This document shows, piece after piece, positions 33,401-40,750 of a stretch of 64,000 bases of DNA. The stretch comes from M3007 sp046160345. Lineage in GTDB: Bacteria; Bacteroidota; Bacteroidia; Chitinophagales; Saprospiraceae. Numbering within the stretch: the stretch's first letter is position 1; the number at the start of each line of letters is the position of its first letter. The notes below the pieces were generated by a model. That model was not told the origin of the DNA and did not search any database. It saw only the letters and a program-made list of their open reading frames with translations. The stretch is from assembly GCA_046160345.1 (NCBI GenBank), contig JBJXGO010000247.1, positions 1-64,000 of the forward strand, read 5' to 3'. The position numbers and the translations under genes were made by a program.

Positions 33401-33426
33401 GTGATAGTGAGGAAGATGAAGGCTGA
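30415..33426 (+). CDS. Secreted tandem amidohydrolase (imidazolonepropionase-like)
   Basis: A 1003-residue exported protein with a signal peptide (LLFALSFIVYCSSLKAQ). It contains two amidohydrolase-fold halves. The first (about 25-440) has the composite beta domain and the tail motif IGSLEPGKTANFILTNG, but at the place of the metal-binding HxH it shows FIDLYATDYG. The second (about 575-980) keeps HxH in IDEHSHIAAT (His near 636 and 638), the later metal-site region CHSYVQSE and FTHILEGYKVADKMA, and the aspartate in INSDDAEMARR. It ends with TGSIKSGKDADLVLWNDNPL. The C-terminus is a charged tail with HYHCD. Only the second half should be catalytic; the substrate is unknown, with cyclic amides or peptides as family precedents. 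Confidence 0.82.
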   Translation: MIKSTRLCLLFALSFIVYCSSLKAQITFPTPAPSDERTGLHAFTNATIYIDYKTRVEGATLLIRDGKVEAAGLNVAVPKDAVTHDCTGKTIYPSFIDLYATDYGLAVPPRGEGGGGFGRPAQPFSNKKGAYSWNQALRPEYSAAAEFSNDSKAAEEWRKLGFGALLTHRADGICRGTGALVLPGDLREHELILSEKASQHFSFIKGISTQSYPSSLMGIIALLRQTYLDGQWYKSTGYKEEENLSMDAWNAAQSLPQIFEAGEKLDVLRISRLGQEFGAKYIVKSAGDDYQRLSEIVLTGFPLIVPLNFPEGYDVRDPFDALNTPLKDLKHWELAPANPARLQSAGIPFCLTSHGLKEKSKFWENLRKAIEYGLDEETALKALLYNPANFVNAYTQIGSLEPGKTANFILTNGSIFKAETKIQENWVKGRAFDVSVDKSFPKSNMGSYNLKVENESYTLTIKGKSESPEAQIMKPDSSKVKANFSYHPSGLVSLSFQPDSLKKGFVSLSGTVGNKVMSGNGTLQDGSWISWSASYANPAEPEKPKKQEAVSTPPTLGDVTYPFTAFGWKEKPRVQTVLIQNTTVWTSEKEGVLANTDVLISNGKIQKVGRKLPVQDNAILINGEGKHLTAGIIDEHSHIAATRNINEGTQESSAEVRIGDVIDSEDIDIYRQLAGGVTSSHILHGSANPIGGQTQLLKLRWGFSPEEMKFQNWPGFIKFALGENVKQSNWGREGGSRYPQTRMGVEQVYIDYFARAQEYARLKNSGKPFRRDLELDALSEILDSKRFITCHSYVQSEITMMMRVAEQYKFKLNTFTHILEGYKVADKMAKHGAGASSFADWWAYKFEVYDAIPYSPKMMADRGVVVAINSDDAEMARRLNQEAAKSVMYAGMNEHDAWKMVTINPAKLLHVDNQTGSIKSGKDADLVLWNDNPLSVYAKAEKTWVDGILFFDRQEDMKHQEEVQKERARIIQKLQAEKKGGEGGEKPSRPKQHYHCDSEEDEG

Positions 33427-33476
33427 GGAATTTCCAATGTCCAATCACGAGGCCTACTTGGACATTGGAAATTCCT
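33426..33476. terminator. Perfect 18-bp hairpin directly after the amidohydrolase stop
   Basis: Arms at 33426-33443 and 33459-33476 pair perfectly over 18 bp with a 15-base loop. The first arm begins at the last base of the TGA stop. There is no clear T run, so it may act as a 3' stabiliser as well as a terminator. Confidence 0.6.
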
Positions 33477-33522
33477 TGTTGAAAATTGGATATTCTTTTG
33501 GGTCCTAAAACTTTCTTGAACC

Positions 33523-34335
33523 ATGCACAACTTCTTCTCCTCCAAATCCAACCTGCTGTGGACGCTTATGGCTGGCTTTTTTGTAGCCAATGCCCTGGTA
33601 GCTGAGTTCATGGGGGTAAAGCTTTTTTCTTTGGAAAAAACTTTGGGCTTCATGCCGGTTGACTGGTCTTTAATGGGCCAGTCCGGGCTGTCGTTCACGC
33701 TTACGGCGGGGGTGCTTTTATGGCCGGTAGTTTTTGTGATCACCGATTTGATGAACGAATATTTTGGACCACGCGGAGTGCGGTTGGTCTCGTATCTGAC
33801 GGCAGGGCTCATCGCCTATGGTTTTCTGATGTTGTATTTCGCCATGGGACTGGAGCCTGCCGATTGGTGGCGTACGGCGCACATCAAACCCAGTCTTTTA
33901 CCCGAAGAAGCCGCCGCTTTACGGACTCAGGTGGGCGATTACAACACGGCTTATTCCGTGGTTTTTGGGCAAAGCCTTTGGATAATTGTTGGGTCACTGT
34001 TTGCTTTTTTGATCTCTCAAGTAGTAGATGTGGCTATTTTTCACCGAATCAAGGCCCGGACAGGAGAAGGCAAACTTTGGTTGCGCGCCACTGGAAGCAC
34101 CCTCGTGTCGCAGTTTCTGGACAGTTTTGTGGTGGTGTTCATTGCGCTTTACATCGGGCAGCAATTGCCTTTTTTTATGGTGTTGGCAATTTCGATCATG
34201 AACTACCTGTACAAGGGTTTGATAGCCTTCCTGATGACCCCGGTCATTTATTGGGTACACCATGTGATAGACCGGTATTTGGGCCCGGATCTGGCAGCAG
34301 AGATGAAGCGGGTGGCGCAGGGCGCTGAATCGTAA
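33523..34335 (+). CDS. Queuosine precursor transporter (VUT/YhhQ family)
   Basis: A 270-residue inner-membrane protein with about six hydrophobic segments. The family signature VFVITDLMNEYFGPRGVRL is present near residue 75, and the second conserved stretch LISQVVDVAIFHRIKARTG ... LWLRATGSTLVSQFLDSFVVVFIALYIG follows. The family (DUF165, YhhQ in E. coli) imports queuine precursors such as 7-cyano-7-deazaguanine for tRNA modification. It is slightly longer than E. coli YhhQ (221), with an extra loop around residues 118-142. No queuosine biosynthesis gene is adjacent. Confidence 0.88.
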   Translation: MHNFFSSKSNLLWTLMAGFFVANALVAEFMGVKLFSLEKTLGFMPVDWSLMGQSGLSFTLTAGVLLWPVVFVITDLMNEYFGPRGVRLVSYLTAGLIAYGFLMLYFAMGLEPADWWRTAHIKPSLLPEEAAALRTQVGDYNTAYSVVFGQSLWIIVGSLFAFLISQVVDVAIFHRIKARTGEGKLWLRATGSTLVSQFLDSFVVVFIALYIGQQLPFFMVLAISIMNYLYKGLIAFLMTPVIYWVHHVIDRYLGPDLAAEMKRVAQGAES

Positions 34336-34393
34336 AACCGACGAACTTCCAAGTTCCCACCCTCAACGTAACTCGCTGGTTATAGCGACTCCC

Positions 34394-34401
34394 TACCTTC
34401 G
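34394..34401 (+). promoter_or_regulatory. Candidate -7 box (TAccTTCG) of the DUF5916 gene
   Basis: TAccTTCG, one base off TAnnTTTG, lies 18 bases before the ATG and is followed by GCGG, as is the TAccTTTG box upstream of lpxD. The resemblance suggests a real promoter. Confidence 0.4.
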
Positions 34402-34419
34402 CGGTTCAAATTTTTTGCT

Positions 34420-36690
34420 ATGAAATCCGCCCTTATTGCTGGCCTCATTCTTTCTGCGGCCATTTCCCTGTTCGGCCAAAATAATGCCGATAATTATCAA
34501 ATCCGTGTAAAAAAAGCCACCGTTGACATCAAACTGGATGGCACCCTCGACGAGCCTGCCTGGCAAACCGGTGAGGAAAAAGCAGAACGATTCAAACTCA
34601 TCTTCCCGAACGATACTGCTTATAGCCCTTGGGCGACTGAGGCCCGGCTGACATTCGACAACCAGAACCTTTACATAGGGGTAGTTTGTCGCGAAAACCG
34701 CGCCGACTATACCGTACAGAGCCTCCGCCGCGATTTTGGAGGTGGCACAACCGATGTGATCAATGTGATGTTCGACCCCAGCAAAGACGGCCTCAACGGC
34801 TTTATTTTTAGTGTAAGCCCCCTTAATGTTCAGCGGGAAGGCCTGGTTTCCAATGGCGAAAACTTTGCGCTTGAATGGGACAACAAATGGTTTTCTGCCG
34901 TACAAAACTTCGATGATTACTGGACAGTGGAGATTGCCATTCCATTCAAAACCCTGCGCTACAATTTGGCTGATGGCGAAAATTCCTGGGGGCTGCAATT
35001 CATTCGAACCAAGCTCAAAGACTTCGAAACAAGTGTTTGGGCTCCTGCTCCATTCCAATATCGCCCAACCAATCTGAGCTTTGCCGGCCGACTCATTTGG
35101 GATACCCCGCCGCCCAAACCCGGCGCAAACATCAGTCTGATACCCTATGCCATCGGCGGCGCATCACTGGATTATTTGCGGGATGAAAACACCTTGAATG
35201 TTTCGGATAAAAAACAAAACTGGACGGGCAATTTGGGCGGCGATGTAAAAATCGGCCTGACGCCTGGCCTCAACCTGGACCTGACCATTAATCCTGATTT
35301 CAGCCAGGTAGAAGTGGACCGACAAGTGGCCAACCTGAGCCGGTTTGAGCTCTTTTTCCCCGAAACCAGACAGTTTTTTCTCGAAAACCGGGACTTGTTT
35401 GCCATGTACGGTTTTCCGGATACCCGGCCTTTTTTCTCTCGCCGAATCGGGTTGGCCTATAACCCCCTTACCGGCCAAAATGAAAAGGTACCCATCGTGG
35501 CTGGCGCGCGCCTTAGCGGCAAACTGACAGACGACTTGCGCGTTGGCCTGCTCAATATGCAAACCAAACGACGTGATTGGGATTCCACAACCGTGCTTCC
35601 GGCAGCTAATTTTAGCGTTGTGACGCTGCAGCAAAAAGTCTTTTCCCGGAGCACCATCAGTGGGGTGTTTGTCAATAAGCAGAATTTTTTGACCGATCTT
35701 GGAGAGGTACAACGCAGCGATTGGCAACCCTGGAATCGAGTGGCTGGACTGGAGTACAACCTTTATACCCCGGATAATCGTTGGGAGGGCGAAGCCTACT
35801 ACCATCGATCTTTTTCTCCCGACAAAGCCCAATGCGGGTCCACAGCAGCCGGTTTTTTGGGCTATCGCGACCGTTATTTCAACGCAAACCTTGGTTATTG
35901 GCGGGTGGACTCCTCGTATTCTGCAGAAGCGGGATTTGTTCCACGAAAAGGCGTTCAGGGGCTTTATCCGGGTATTGGAATGCAGATTTACCCTAAAAAT
36001 GGCTGGGCAGCCAAACATGTGACCAATATTAATCTCGGGGCAGAAGGATCCCTGACTTTTGGGCTAAATGGTCAGAATACTGACCGGGACCTGTCCATTT
36101 ATTCCGGTATGAAGTTTACAGACCAGTCGGAGTTAAATGCAGCGGTTTTCAATGGCTATGTTTATTTGTTCGAGCCGTTCGACCCAAGCAATTCGGGGCA
36201 AGCTGAGTTGCCGGTGGGCGGCTACAACAATTACGGTGCTCGCACTGAATATTTTACAGGAACATCCAATGACTGGCAGGGAAGTGTAGAGCTGAGATAT
36301 GCCGGCTTCTTCAACGGCACTATTTTCAGCAGCGATGGCCTTTTGGCTTATCGATGGCAGCCAAAAGGACGGTTTTCGGTTCAGTACAGCTACAATAGAA
36401 TCCGCTTGCCAGAACCCTATGCCTCCGCTGATTTTTGGCTCATAGGACCCAGGGTAGAATTGTCCTTTCGCCGCGATCTGTTTCTCAGTGCGTTTATGCA
36501 GTACAATACCCAATACAACAACTTCAACTTGAACGCTCGAATGCAGTGGCGGTTTGCGCCGGTTTCGGACCTGTTTTTGGTTTATACGGACAATTCCTAC
36601 GCGGAGCGAATTCCGAACTCTCCCGTTAGGGTTTTTGCACCAAAAAACAAGGCCATAGTGCTGAAAGTAGTTTATTGGTTGAATCTTTGA
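34420..36690 (+). CDS. DUF5916 outer-membrane protein with CBM9-like N-terminal domain
   Basis: A 756-residue exported protein (signal MKSALIAGLILSAAISLFG). The N-terminal 200 residues form a CBM9/DOMON-like carbohydrate-binding module: VDIKLDGTLDEPAW, ARLTFDNQNLYIGVVCRE, DVINVMFDPSKDGLNGFIFSVSP, WTVEIAIPFKTLRY. The rest has the DUF5916 pattern (NPDFSQVEVDRQVANLSRFELFFPETRQFFLENRDLF) followed by strands of a large beta barrel, ending KAIVLKVVYWLNL. Such proteins are common in Bacteroidota and often lie near carbohydrate or peptide utilisation genes, but their substrates are unknown. The VOC gene begins two bases after the stop, so the two are cotranscribed. Confidence 0.85.
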   Translation: MKSALIAGLILSAAISLFGQNNADNYQIRVKKATVDIKLDGTLDEPAWQTGEEKAERFKLIFPNDTAYSPWATEARLTFDNQNLYIGVVCRENRADYTVQSLRRDFGGGTTDVINVMFDPSKDGLNGFIFSVSPLNVQREGLVSNGENFALEWDNKWFSAVQNFDDYWTVEIAIPFKTLRYNLADGENSWGLQFIRTKLKDFETSVWAPAPFQYRPTNLSFAGRLIWDTPPPKPGANISLIPYAIGGASLDYLRDENTLNVSDKKQNWTGNLGGDVKIGLTPGLNLDLTINPDFSQVEVDRQVANLSRFELFFPETRQFFLENRDLFAMYGFPDTRPFFSRRIGLAYNPLTGQNEKVPIVAGARLSGKLTDDLRVGLLNMQTKRRDWDSTTVLPAANFSVVTLQQKVFSRSTISGVFVNKQNFLTDLGEVQRSDWQPWNRVAGLEYNLYTPDNRWEGEAYYHRSFSPDKAQCGSTAAGFLGYRDRYFNANLGYWRVDSSYSAEAGFVPRKGVQGLYPGIGMQIYPKNGWAAKHVTNINLGAEGSLTFGLNGQNTDRDLSIYSGMKFTDQSELNAAVFNGYVYLFEPFDPSNSGQAELPVGGYNNYGARTEYFTGTSNDWQGSVELRYAGFFNGTIFSSDGLLAYRWQPKGRFSVQYSYNRIRLPEPYASADFWLIGPRVELSFRRDLFLSAFMQYNTQYNNFNLNARMQWRFAPVSDLFLVYTDNSYAERIPNSPVRVFAPKNKAIVLKVVYWLNL

Positions 36691-36692
36691 GC

Positions 36693-37082
36693 ATGAAACA
36701 ACGTCTAGCCCAAATCGCTCTCGTCGTGCGCGACTACGATGAAGCCATTAAATATTACACCCAAAAACTGAACTTCGAGTTGATCGAAGACACCGTGTTG
36801 AGTGAAACCAAGCGCTGGGTTGTAGTGTCGCCCAAAGGCGGCGGGGGCTGTTCGTTATTGCTCGCCAGGGCCGCCAACGAGGAGCAAAAAAGTCGCGTAG
36901 GCAACCAAACCGGGGGCCGGGTATTCCTTTTCCTGCATACCGACGATTTTTGGCGGGATTATCAACAACTGATTGAAAACGAGGTCGCTATTGTCCGTGC
37001 TCCATCCGTGGAGGAATACGGAACCGTGGCGGTTTTTGAGGACTTATACGGCAATTTGTGGGATTTGATTGGGCCAAAATGA
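36693..37082 (+). CDS. VOC (glyoxalase/bleomycin resistance) family protein
   Basis: A 129-residue cytoplasmic protein of the vicinal-oxygen-chelate fold. The two beta-alpha-beta modules are visible: QIALVVRDYDEAIKYYTQKLNFELIED at the N-terminus and VFLFLHTDDFWRDYQQLIENEV ... VEEYGTVAVFEDLYGNLWDLIGP at the C-terminus. Possible metal ligands include His in FLHTDDF and Glu in FEDLYG. The ATG two bases after the preceding stop is chosen over a TTG six codons earlier that overlaps the upstream gene. The reaction cannot be predicted from the fold. Confidence 0.8.
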   Translation: MKQRLAQIALVVRDYDEAIKYYTQKLNFELIEDTVLSETKRWVVVSPKGGGGCSLLLARAANEEQKSRVGNQTGGRVFLFLHTDDFWRDYQQLIENEVAIVRAPSVEEYGTVAVFEDLYGNLWDLIGPK

Positions 37083-37087
37083 ACCAT

Positions 37088-37170
37088 CCTGCTTACGTTT
37101 GCGGCAAGCAGGAGTTCGCATAAAAGTGTAGGTTTTCAGCGGTGGTAGTGAGGCAAGTCACCGCCTCACT
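37088..37170. terminator. Two short hairpins after the VOC gene
   Basis: A 7-bp inverted repeat (CCTGCTT / AAGCAGG, 37088-37112) is followed by an 8-bp one (AGTGAGGC / GCCTCACT, 37147-37170). Neither has a T run. They may end the DUF5916-VOC transcript. Modest evidence. Confidence 0.35.
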
Positions 37171-37205
37171 TGGCCCCACAACTCCTCTTATACTTGATCT
37201 CTATT

Positions 37206-38285
37206 ATGAAAAAACTGATCTTCCTTTTCTTCCTTTTTTCAGTATTGTCAGCCTGCTCTGGTGGCCAAAAAGCAGTAAAAGGCACGGCTTGGATGTTCAA
37301 ATCCATAGACCGGCTCGATGAGTACAACCCCTTGATGGAGCCTGATTCCAAACCAGACTTCTACTGCCCCATTCGCCGTAAAAAGGTGGACTGGGAAAAA
37401 AAAGCAGTGTTCAACCCCTCTGCAGTGGTCAAAGACGGTCGAGTGTGGATGTTGTTCCGCGCACAAGACGAGCATGGCACCTCCCGCATCGGAATTGCCA
37501 ACAGCCGCAACGGTACGGAATTTCGCAAAAACCCTGTGCCGGTGTTGTTTCCTAACACCGATAACATGAAAGAATTTGAATGGGAGGGTGGATGCGAAGA
37601 CCCCCGCGTGGTGCGTCGAGACGATGGGCTTTATGTGATGACCTACACTTCCTACGACAAACAGGTGGCCAGACTTTGCATCGCCTCCTCGCGCGACCTG
37701 GTCAATTGGGAAAAACACGGGTTGGTGCTCACGGAGCGAAAATACCGCAATTTATGGTCAAAGTCTGGCGCTATCGTCTGCGAACAGGACGGCAGCCAGG
37801 TTACAGCCAAAAAAGTAAGCGGGAAATACTGGATGTATTGGGGCGATACAGACCTTTTCATGGCTACTTCGGAAGACCTTTTGTCCTGGAAACCCCTGGA
37901 AGACAAAAAAGGGAAACTCAAGCGCGTGATGATGCCCCGTTCCGGGAAATTCGACAGCCGCCTGGTAGAACCTGGTCCATTTGCCTTGATTCGAAAAGAG
38001 GGTATCCATATGTTGTACAACAGTGCAAACAGTGCCAGTAGTGGAGATAAATCCCTGGGTGCAGACGCTTACTCTGTGGGGCAAGCCCTTTTTTCATCCA
38101 AAGACCCTTCGAAAATACTGGCACGTTCGGATAAATACCTGCTCACAGCCGAGCGCGATTATGAACAGTCAGGCCAGGTGGCCAATGTCTGTTTTCTGGA
38201 AGGCATGGTTTATCTGAACGGACGATGGCTACTTTATTATGGAGCAGGGGATTCCAAGATCGCAGTGGCGACGGGGAAATGGTGA
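37206..38285 (+). CDS. GH130-family lipoprotein (mannoside phosphorylase/hydrolase-like)
   Basis: A 359-residue lipoprotein: MKKLIFLFFLFSVLSACSGG has a good lipobox with Cys at 17. The start is this ATG rather than one 12 codons upstream because the signal begins here. The five-blade propeller of GH130 is recognisable from KKAVFNPSAVVKDGRVWMLFRAQD, SRIGIANSRNG, EWEGGCEDPRVVRRDDGLYVMTYTSYD and the terminal LNGRWLLYYGAGDSKIAVATG. GH130 enzymes phosphorolyse or hydrolyse beta-mannosides. The Asp of GGCEDPR is the usual proton donor. Most characterised phosphorolytic members are cytoplasmic, so a lipid-anchored member is more likely a hydrolase; that is inference. Confidence 0.8.
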   Translation: MKKLIFLFFLFSVLSACSGGQKAVKGTAWMFKSIDRLDEYNPLMEPDSKPDFYCPIRRKKVDWEKKAVFNPSAVVKDGRVWMLFRAQDEHGTSRIGIANSRNGTEFRKNPVPVLFPNTDNMKEFEWEGGCEDPRVVRRDDGLYVMTYTSYDKQVARLCIASSRDLVNWEKHGLVLTERKYRNLWSKSGAIVCEQDGSQVTAKKVSGKYWMYWGDTDLFMATSEDLLSWKPLEDKKGKLKRVMMPRSGKFDSRLVEPGPFALIRKEGIHMLYNSANSASSGDKSLGADAYSVGQALFSSKDPSKILARSDKYLLTAERDYEQSGQVANVCFLEGMVYLNGRWLLYYGAGDSKIAVATGKW

Positions 38286-38380
38286 GTCATAATGGATGGC
38301 TGCATACAAAATGGCTTTATCGCGTTCCATATCAAATTGCCCCAAATAAATTAGTCTCCCTCCTAAAGAACATCCTTTCC

Positions 38381-38388
38381 TACCTTTG
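38381..38388 (+). promoter_or_regulatory. Candidate -7 box of lpxD
   Basis: TAccTTTG, an exact TAnnTTTG match followed by CGG, lies 53 bases upstream of the chosen lpxD ATG. It is identical to the box upstream of rpsP on the other strand. Confidence 0.55.
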
Positions 38389-38441
38389 CGGTACTGCCCC
38401 AACTGTATATATCTCATAATTTGGTACATTCTGCATCCAGC

Positions 38442-39503
38442 ATGACAATGACCGCCGCACAAATAGCGCAATTAATCAGCGGCACGGTTGAAGGCAACCC
38501 CAATGCCTCCGTGACTCGTGGCGCACCTATTGAATCTGCCCAGCCGGGCGATTTCACTTTTTTGGACAATCCAAAATACGAAGCATTTGTTTATACCACG
38601 CAAGCAAGTATCTTGCTGGTTAACAATAAGTTCCAACTCGAAAAACCGATATCGGCTACTCTAATTCGTACCGCAGATGTGCGGACCTCGCTCGCAATTT
38701 TGCTCAAAATCATTGCTGAAGCCAACAACTCAAATGGCGCCACCATTTCTGAAAACGCTTCTATTCATCCTGAGGCAAAAGTAGGCGCAGGCACCGAAAT
38801 AGGGGTGTTCACGGTTGTTGAACAAGGTGCGGTGATCGGTCAAAATTGCAAAATATACCCGCAGGTTTTCATCGGACGCAATGTGCGAATCGGCGACAAC
38901 TGCATACTTTACCCGGGGGTTCGTGTGCATTTTGACTGTGAAATTGGCAACGACTGTATTCTCCACGCCAATGTCGTGATCGGGGCGGATGGTTTTGGGT
39001 TTGCGCCTCAAGCTGATCAGTCATGGACCAAAATACCGCAGGTTGGAAAGGTGGTTCTGGAAGATAGGGTAGAAATCGGGGCCTCTACTTGTATTGACCG
39101 GGCAAGTTTAGGAAGTACCGTAATACGTTCAGGCGCAAAATTGGACAACCTGATCCACATTGCTCACAATGTGGAAATAGGTCAAAATGCGATCATTGCT
39201 GCTCAGGTTGGCGTGGCAGGTAGCACGCAGCTCGGGTCCAACGTACAGGTGGGCGGACAAGCCGGTTTTGCGGGCCATATAAGAATTGCAGAAGGCACAC
39301 AAATACAAGCGCAAAGCGGTTTGGCTTCCACCATAGACACCCCTGGAACAGCCGTTTTTGGCAGCCCTGCCATCGGATACAGGGATTTTATCAAAGCGCA
39401 TATCGTGTTCAAAAATTTGCCGGATCTACAACGAAAAGTGCTGGAGTTGGAAAAAACATTGGCAGAATTGAAGCAAAGTAATGGTCAGGTACACCAACCC
39501 TAA
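38442..39503 (+). CDS. lpxD: UDP-3-O-(3-hydroxyacyl)glucosamine N-acyltransferase
   Basis: A 353-residue lipid A biosynthesis enzyme that adds the second acyl chain to UDP-3-O-acylglucosamine. The N-terminal uridine-binding domain (TAAQIAQLISGTVEGNP, QPGDFTFLDNPKYE) is followed by a left-handed beta helix of hexapeptide repeats (IHPEAKVGAGTEIGVFTVVEQGAVIGQNCKI) and the catalytic histidine in LIHIAHNVEIG (near 242). A C-terminal helix ends the protein. The start is set at MTMTAAQIAQ by family alignment; seven extra upstream codons begin at TTG. It lies 44 bases before the AI-2E family gene. In many Bacteroidota lpxD is followed by lpxC-fabZ; that is not the case here. Confidence 0.94.
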   Translation: MTMTAAQIAQLISGTVEGNPNASVTRGAPIESAQPGDFTFLDNPKYEAFVYTTQASILLVNNKFQLEKPISATLIRTADVRTSLAILLKIIAEANNSNGATISENASIHPEAKVGAGTEIGVFTVVEQGAVIGQNCKIYPQVFIGRNVRIGDNCILYPGVRVHFDCEIGNDCILHANVVIGADGFGFAPQADQSWTKIPQVGKVVLEDRVEIGASTCIDRASLGSTVIRSGAKLDNLIHIAHNVEIGQNAIIAAQVGVAGSTQLGSNVQVGGQAGFAGHIRIAEGTQIQAQSGLASTIDTPGTAVFGSPAIGYRDFIKAHIVFKNLPDLQRKVLELEKTLAELKQSNGQVHQP

Positions 39504-39547
39504 ACACCGGTTTTAGGTATACTTTACCATCAAAAACCCAACATCCC

Positions 39548-40648
39548 ATGAATTTTCTCAACCGTAACTTCATATTGCTCCTTGGCCTGGCAATTCTTGG
39601 CTTGATCGTCTATTATTTTTCTGACATCGTAAGTTTTGTGCTCATCGCGTGGGTACTCTCCATGCTGGGCCGACCCATGGTGGTTTTTTATCGCAAACAG
39701 TTGCGAATCGGGCGTTTCCGAATGGGGACCTCTGCTGCCGCCCTGCTCACCATTTTGACTTTTTATGTGCTCGTGACGGGTGTGCTGCTTCTTTTTGTGC
39801 CGACGATCGTGGAGCAGGCTCGAAATCTTTCAACGGTTGATTATCAAGCACTTGGAGAAAAATTAAGGCCAGTATTTTTTAATCTCGACCTGCAAATGCA
39901 CAAACTTGGCCTGATCTCTCCAGGGGAGTCCTTGGCCACCCGAACTCAAGAGTTTTTGAGCGTTTCGTTCAAACCCACCCTTTTGGGCGATTTCATCAGT
40001 AAGTTTATAGGCATAGCAGGCAATATTGTAGTTGCGATAGTTTCTATAACCTTTATCCTTTTTTTCTTTTTGCAAGACAATGGGCTATTCACCGATATTA
40101 TCCACGCCGTGGTACCAGACCAGCAAGAAAAAAATGTACAGACGGCTGTAAATGAATCCAGTGAAGTGCTTACTCGTTATTTCCGCGGGATCCTTATCCA
40201 GGGAGTCGTGTTCTCTTTGGCAGTCTCCTTGCTCCTTTGGTTGTTTGGTAATAAAAATGCGCTGTTGATTGGCTCTTTTGGCGGAGTGCTAAACGTCATA
40301 CCCTACATCGGCCCAATCCTGGGCATTATTTTTGGCTGTTTTATTACCATATCCTCCAACCTCGATGCCGATCTGGCACTACTGCTTCCTATGCTCGTGA
40401 AAGTGGCAGTAATTTTCTTTGTGGTTCATGCAATTGACAGCAATTTGTTGGGACCAATGATCCTATCGAAAAGTGTGCAGGCACACCCGCTCGAAATATT
40501 TATCGTCACCCTCGCAGCAGGGAAAATGGGCGGCGTGATCGGCATGGTGATCGGCATCCCTGTCTATACGGTGATGCGTGTGATTGCACGAACTTTTTTC
40601 AGCCAATTCAAACTGGTTCAAAGACTTACAGAAAGAATGGACGAGTAA
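39548..40648 (+). CDS. AI-2E family transporter (PerM/TqsA type)
   Basis: A 366-residue inner-membrane protein with about eight hydrophobic segments. The family features are the early hydrophobic pair (LLLGLAILGLIVYYFSDIVSFVLIAWVLS), a central amphipathic domain (residues about 85-155) and the conserved NVIPYIGPILGIIFG followed by LLGPMILSKSVQAHPLEIFIVTLAAGKMGGVIGMVIGIP. Members export varied small molecules or ions; the autoinducer-2 role of TqsA is known only for E. coli, so the substrate here is open. It follows lpxD closely and may share its transcript. Confidence 0.85.
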   Translation: MNFLNRNFILLLGLAILGLIVYYFSDIVSFVLIAWVLSMLGRPMVVFYRKQLRIGRFRMGTSAAALLTILTFYVLVTGVLLLFVPTIVEQARNLSTVDYQALGEKLRPVFFNLDLQMHKLGLISPGESLATRTQEFLSVSFKPTLLGDFISKFIGIAGNIVVAIVSITFILFFFLQDNGLFTDIIHAVVPDQQEKNVQTAVNESSEVLTRYFRGILIQGVVFSLAVSLLLWLFGNKNALLIGSFGGVLNVIPYIGPILGIIFGCFITISSNLDADLALLLPMLVKVAVIFFVVHAIDSNLLGPMILSKSVQAHPLEIFIVTLAAGKMGGVIGMVIGIPVYTVMRVIARTFFSQFKLVQRLTERMDE

Positions 40649-40700
40649 ACTGTCATTCTGACACTTCCAAACGCAAGGCACGAAAGTTGACAACAAAAAC

Positions 40701-40738
40701 AGGTACTTTCGGAAAGCCACAGACTTTCCGGAGTGCCT
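40701..40738. terminator. Imperfect hairpin before grpE
   Basis: Arms at 40701-40716 and 40724-40738 pair over about 15 bp with a bulge. The left arm contains ACTTTCGGAAAGC, a 13-mer also present in the terminator at 19663-19695. It sits between the permease stop and the grpE start. Confidence 0.5.
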
Positions 40739-40750
40739 ACTATTGTATCG

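Noticed and set aside
33720..34328. Open frame of 202 codons on the plus strand
   Set aside because: Out-of-frame overlap with the queuosine transporter gene; composition is not that of a membrane protein.
35164..36018. Open frame of 284 codons on the minus strand
   Set aside because: Antisense to the DUF5916 gene with no signal or domain.
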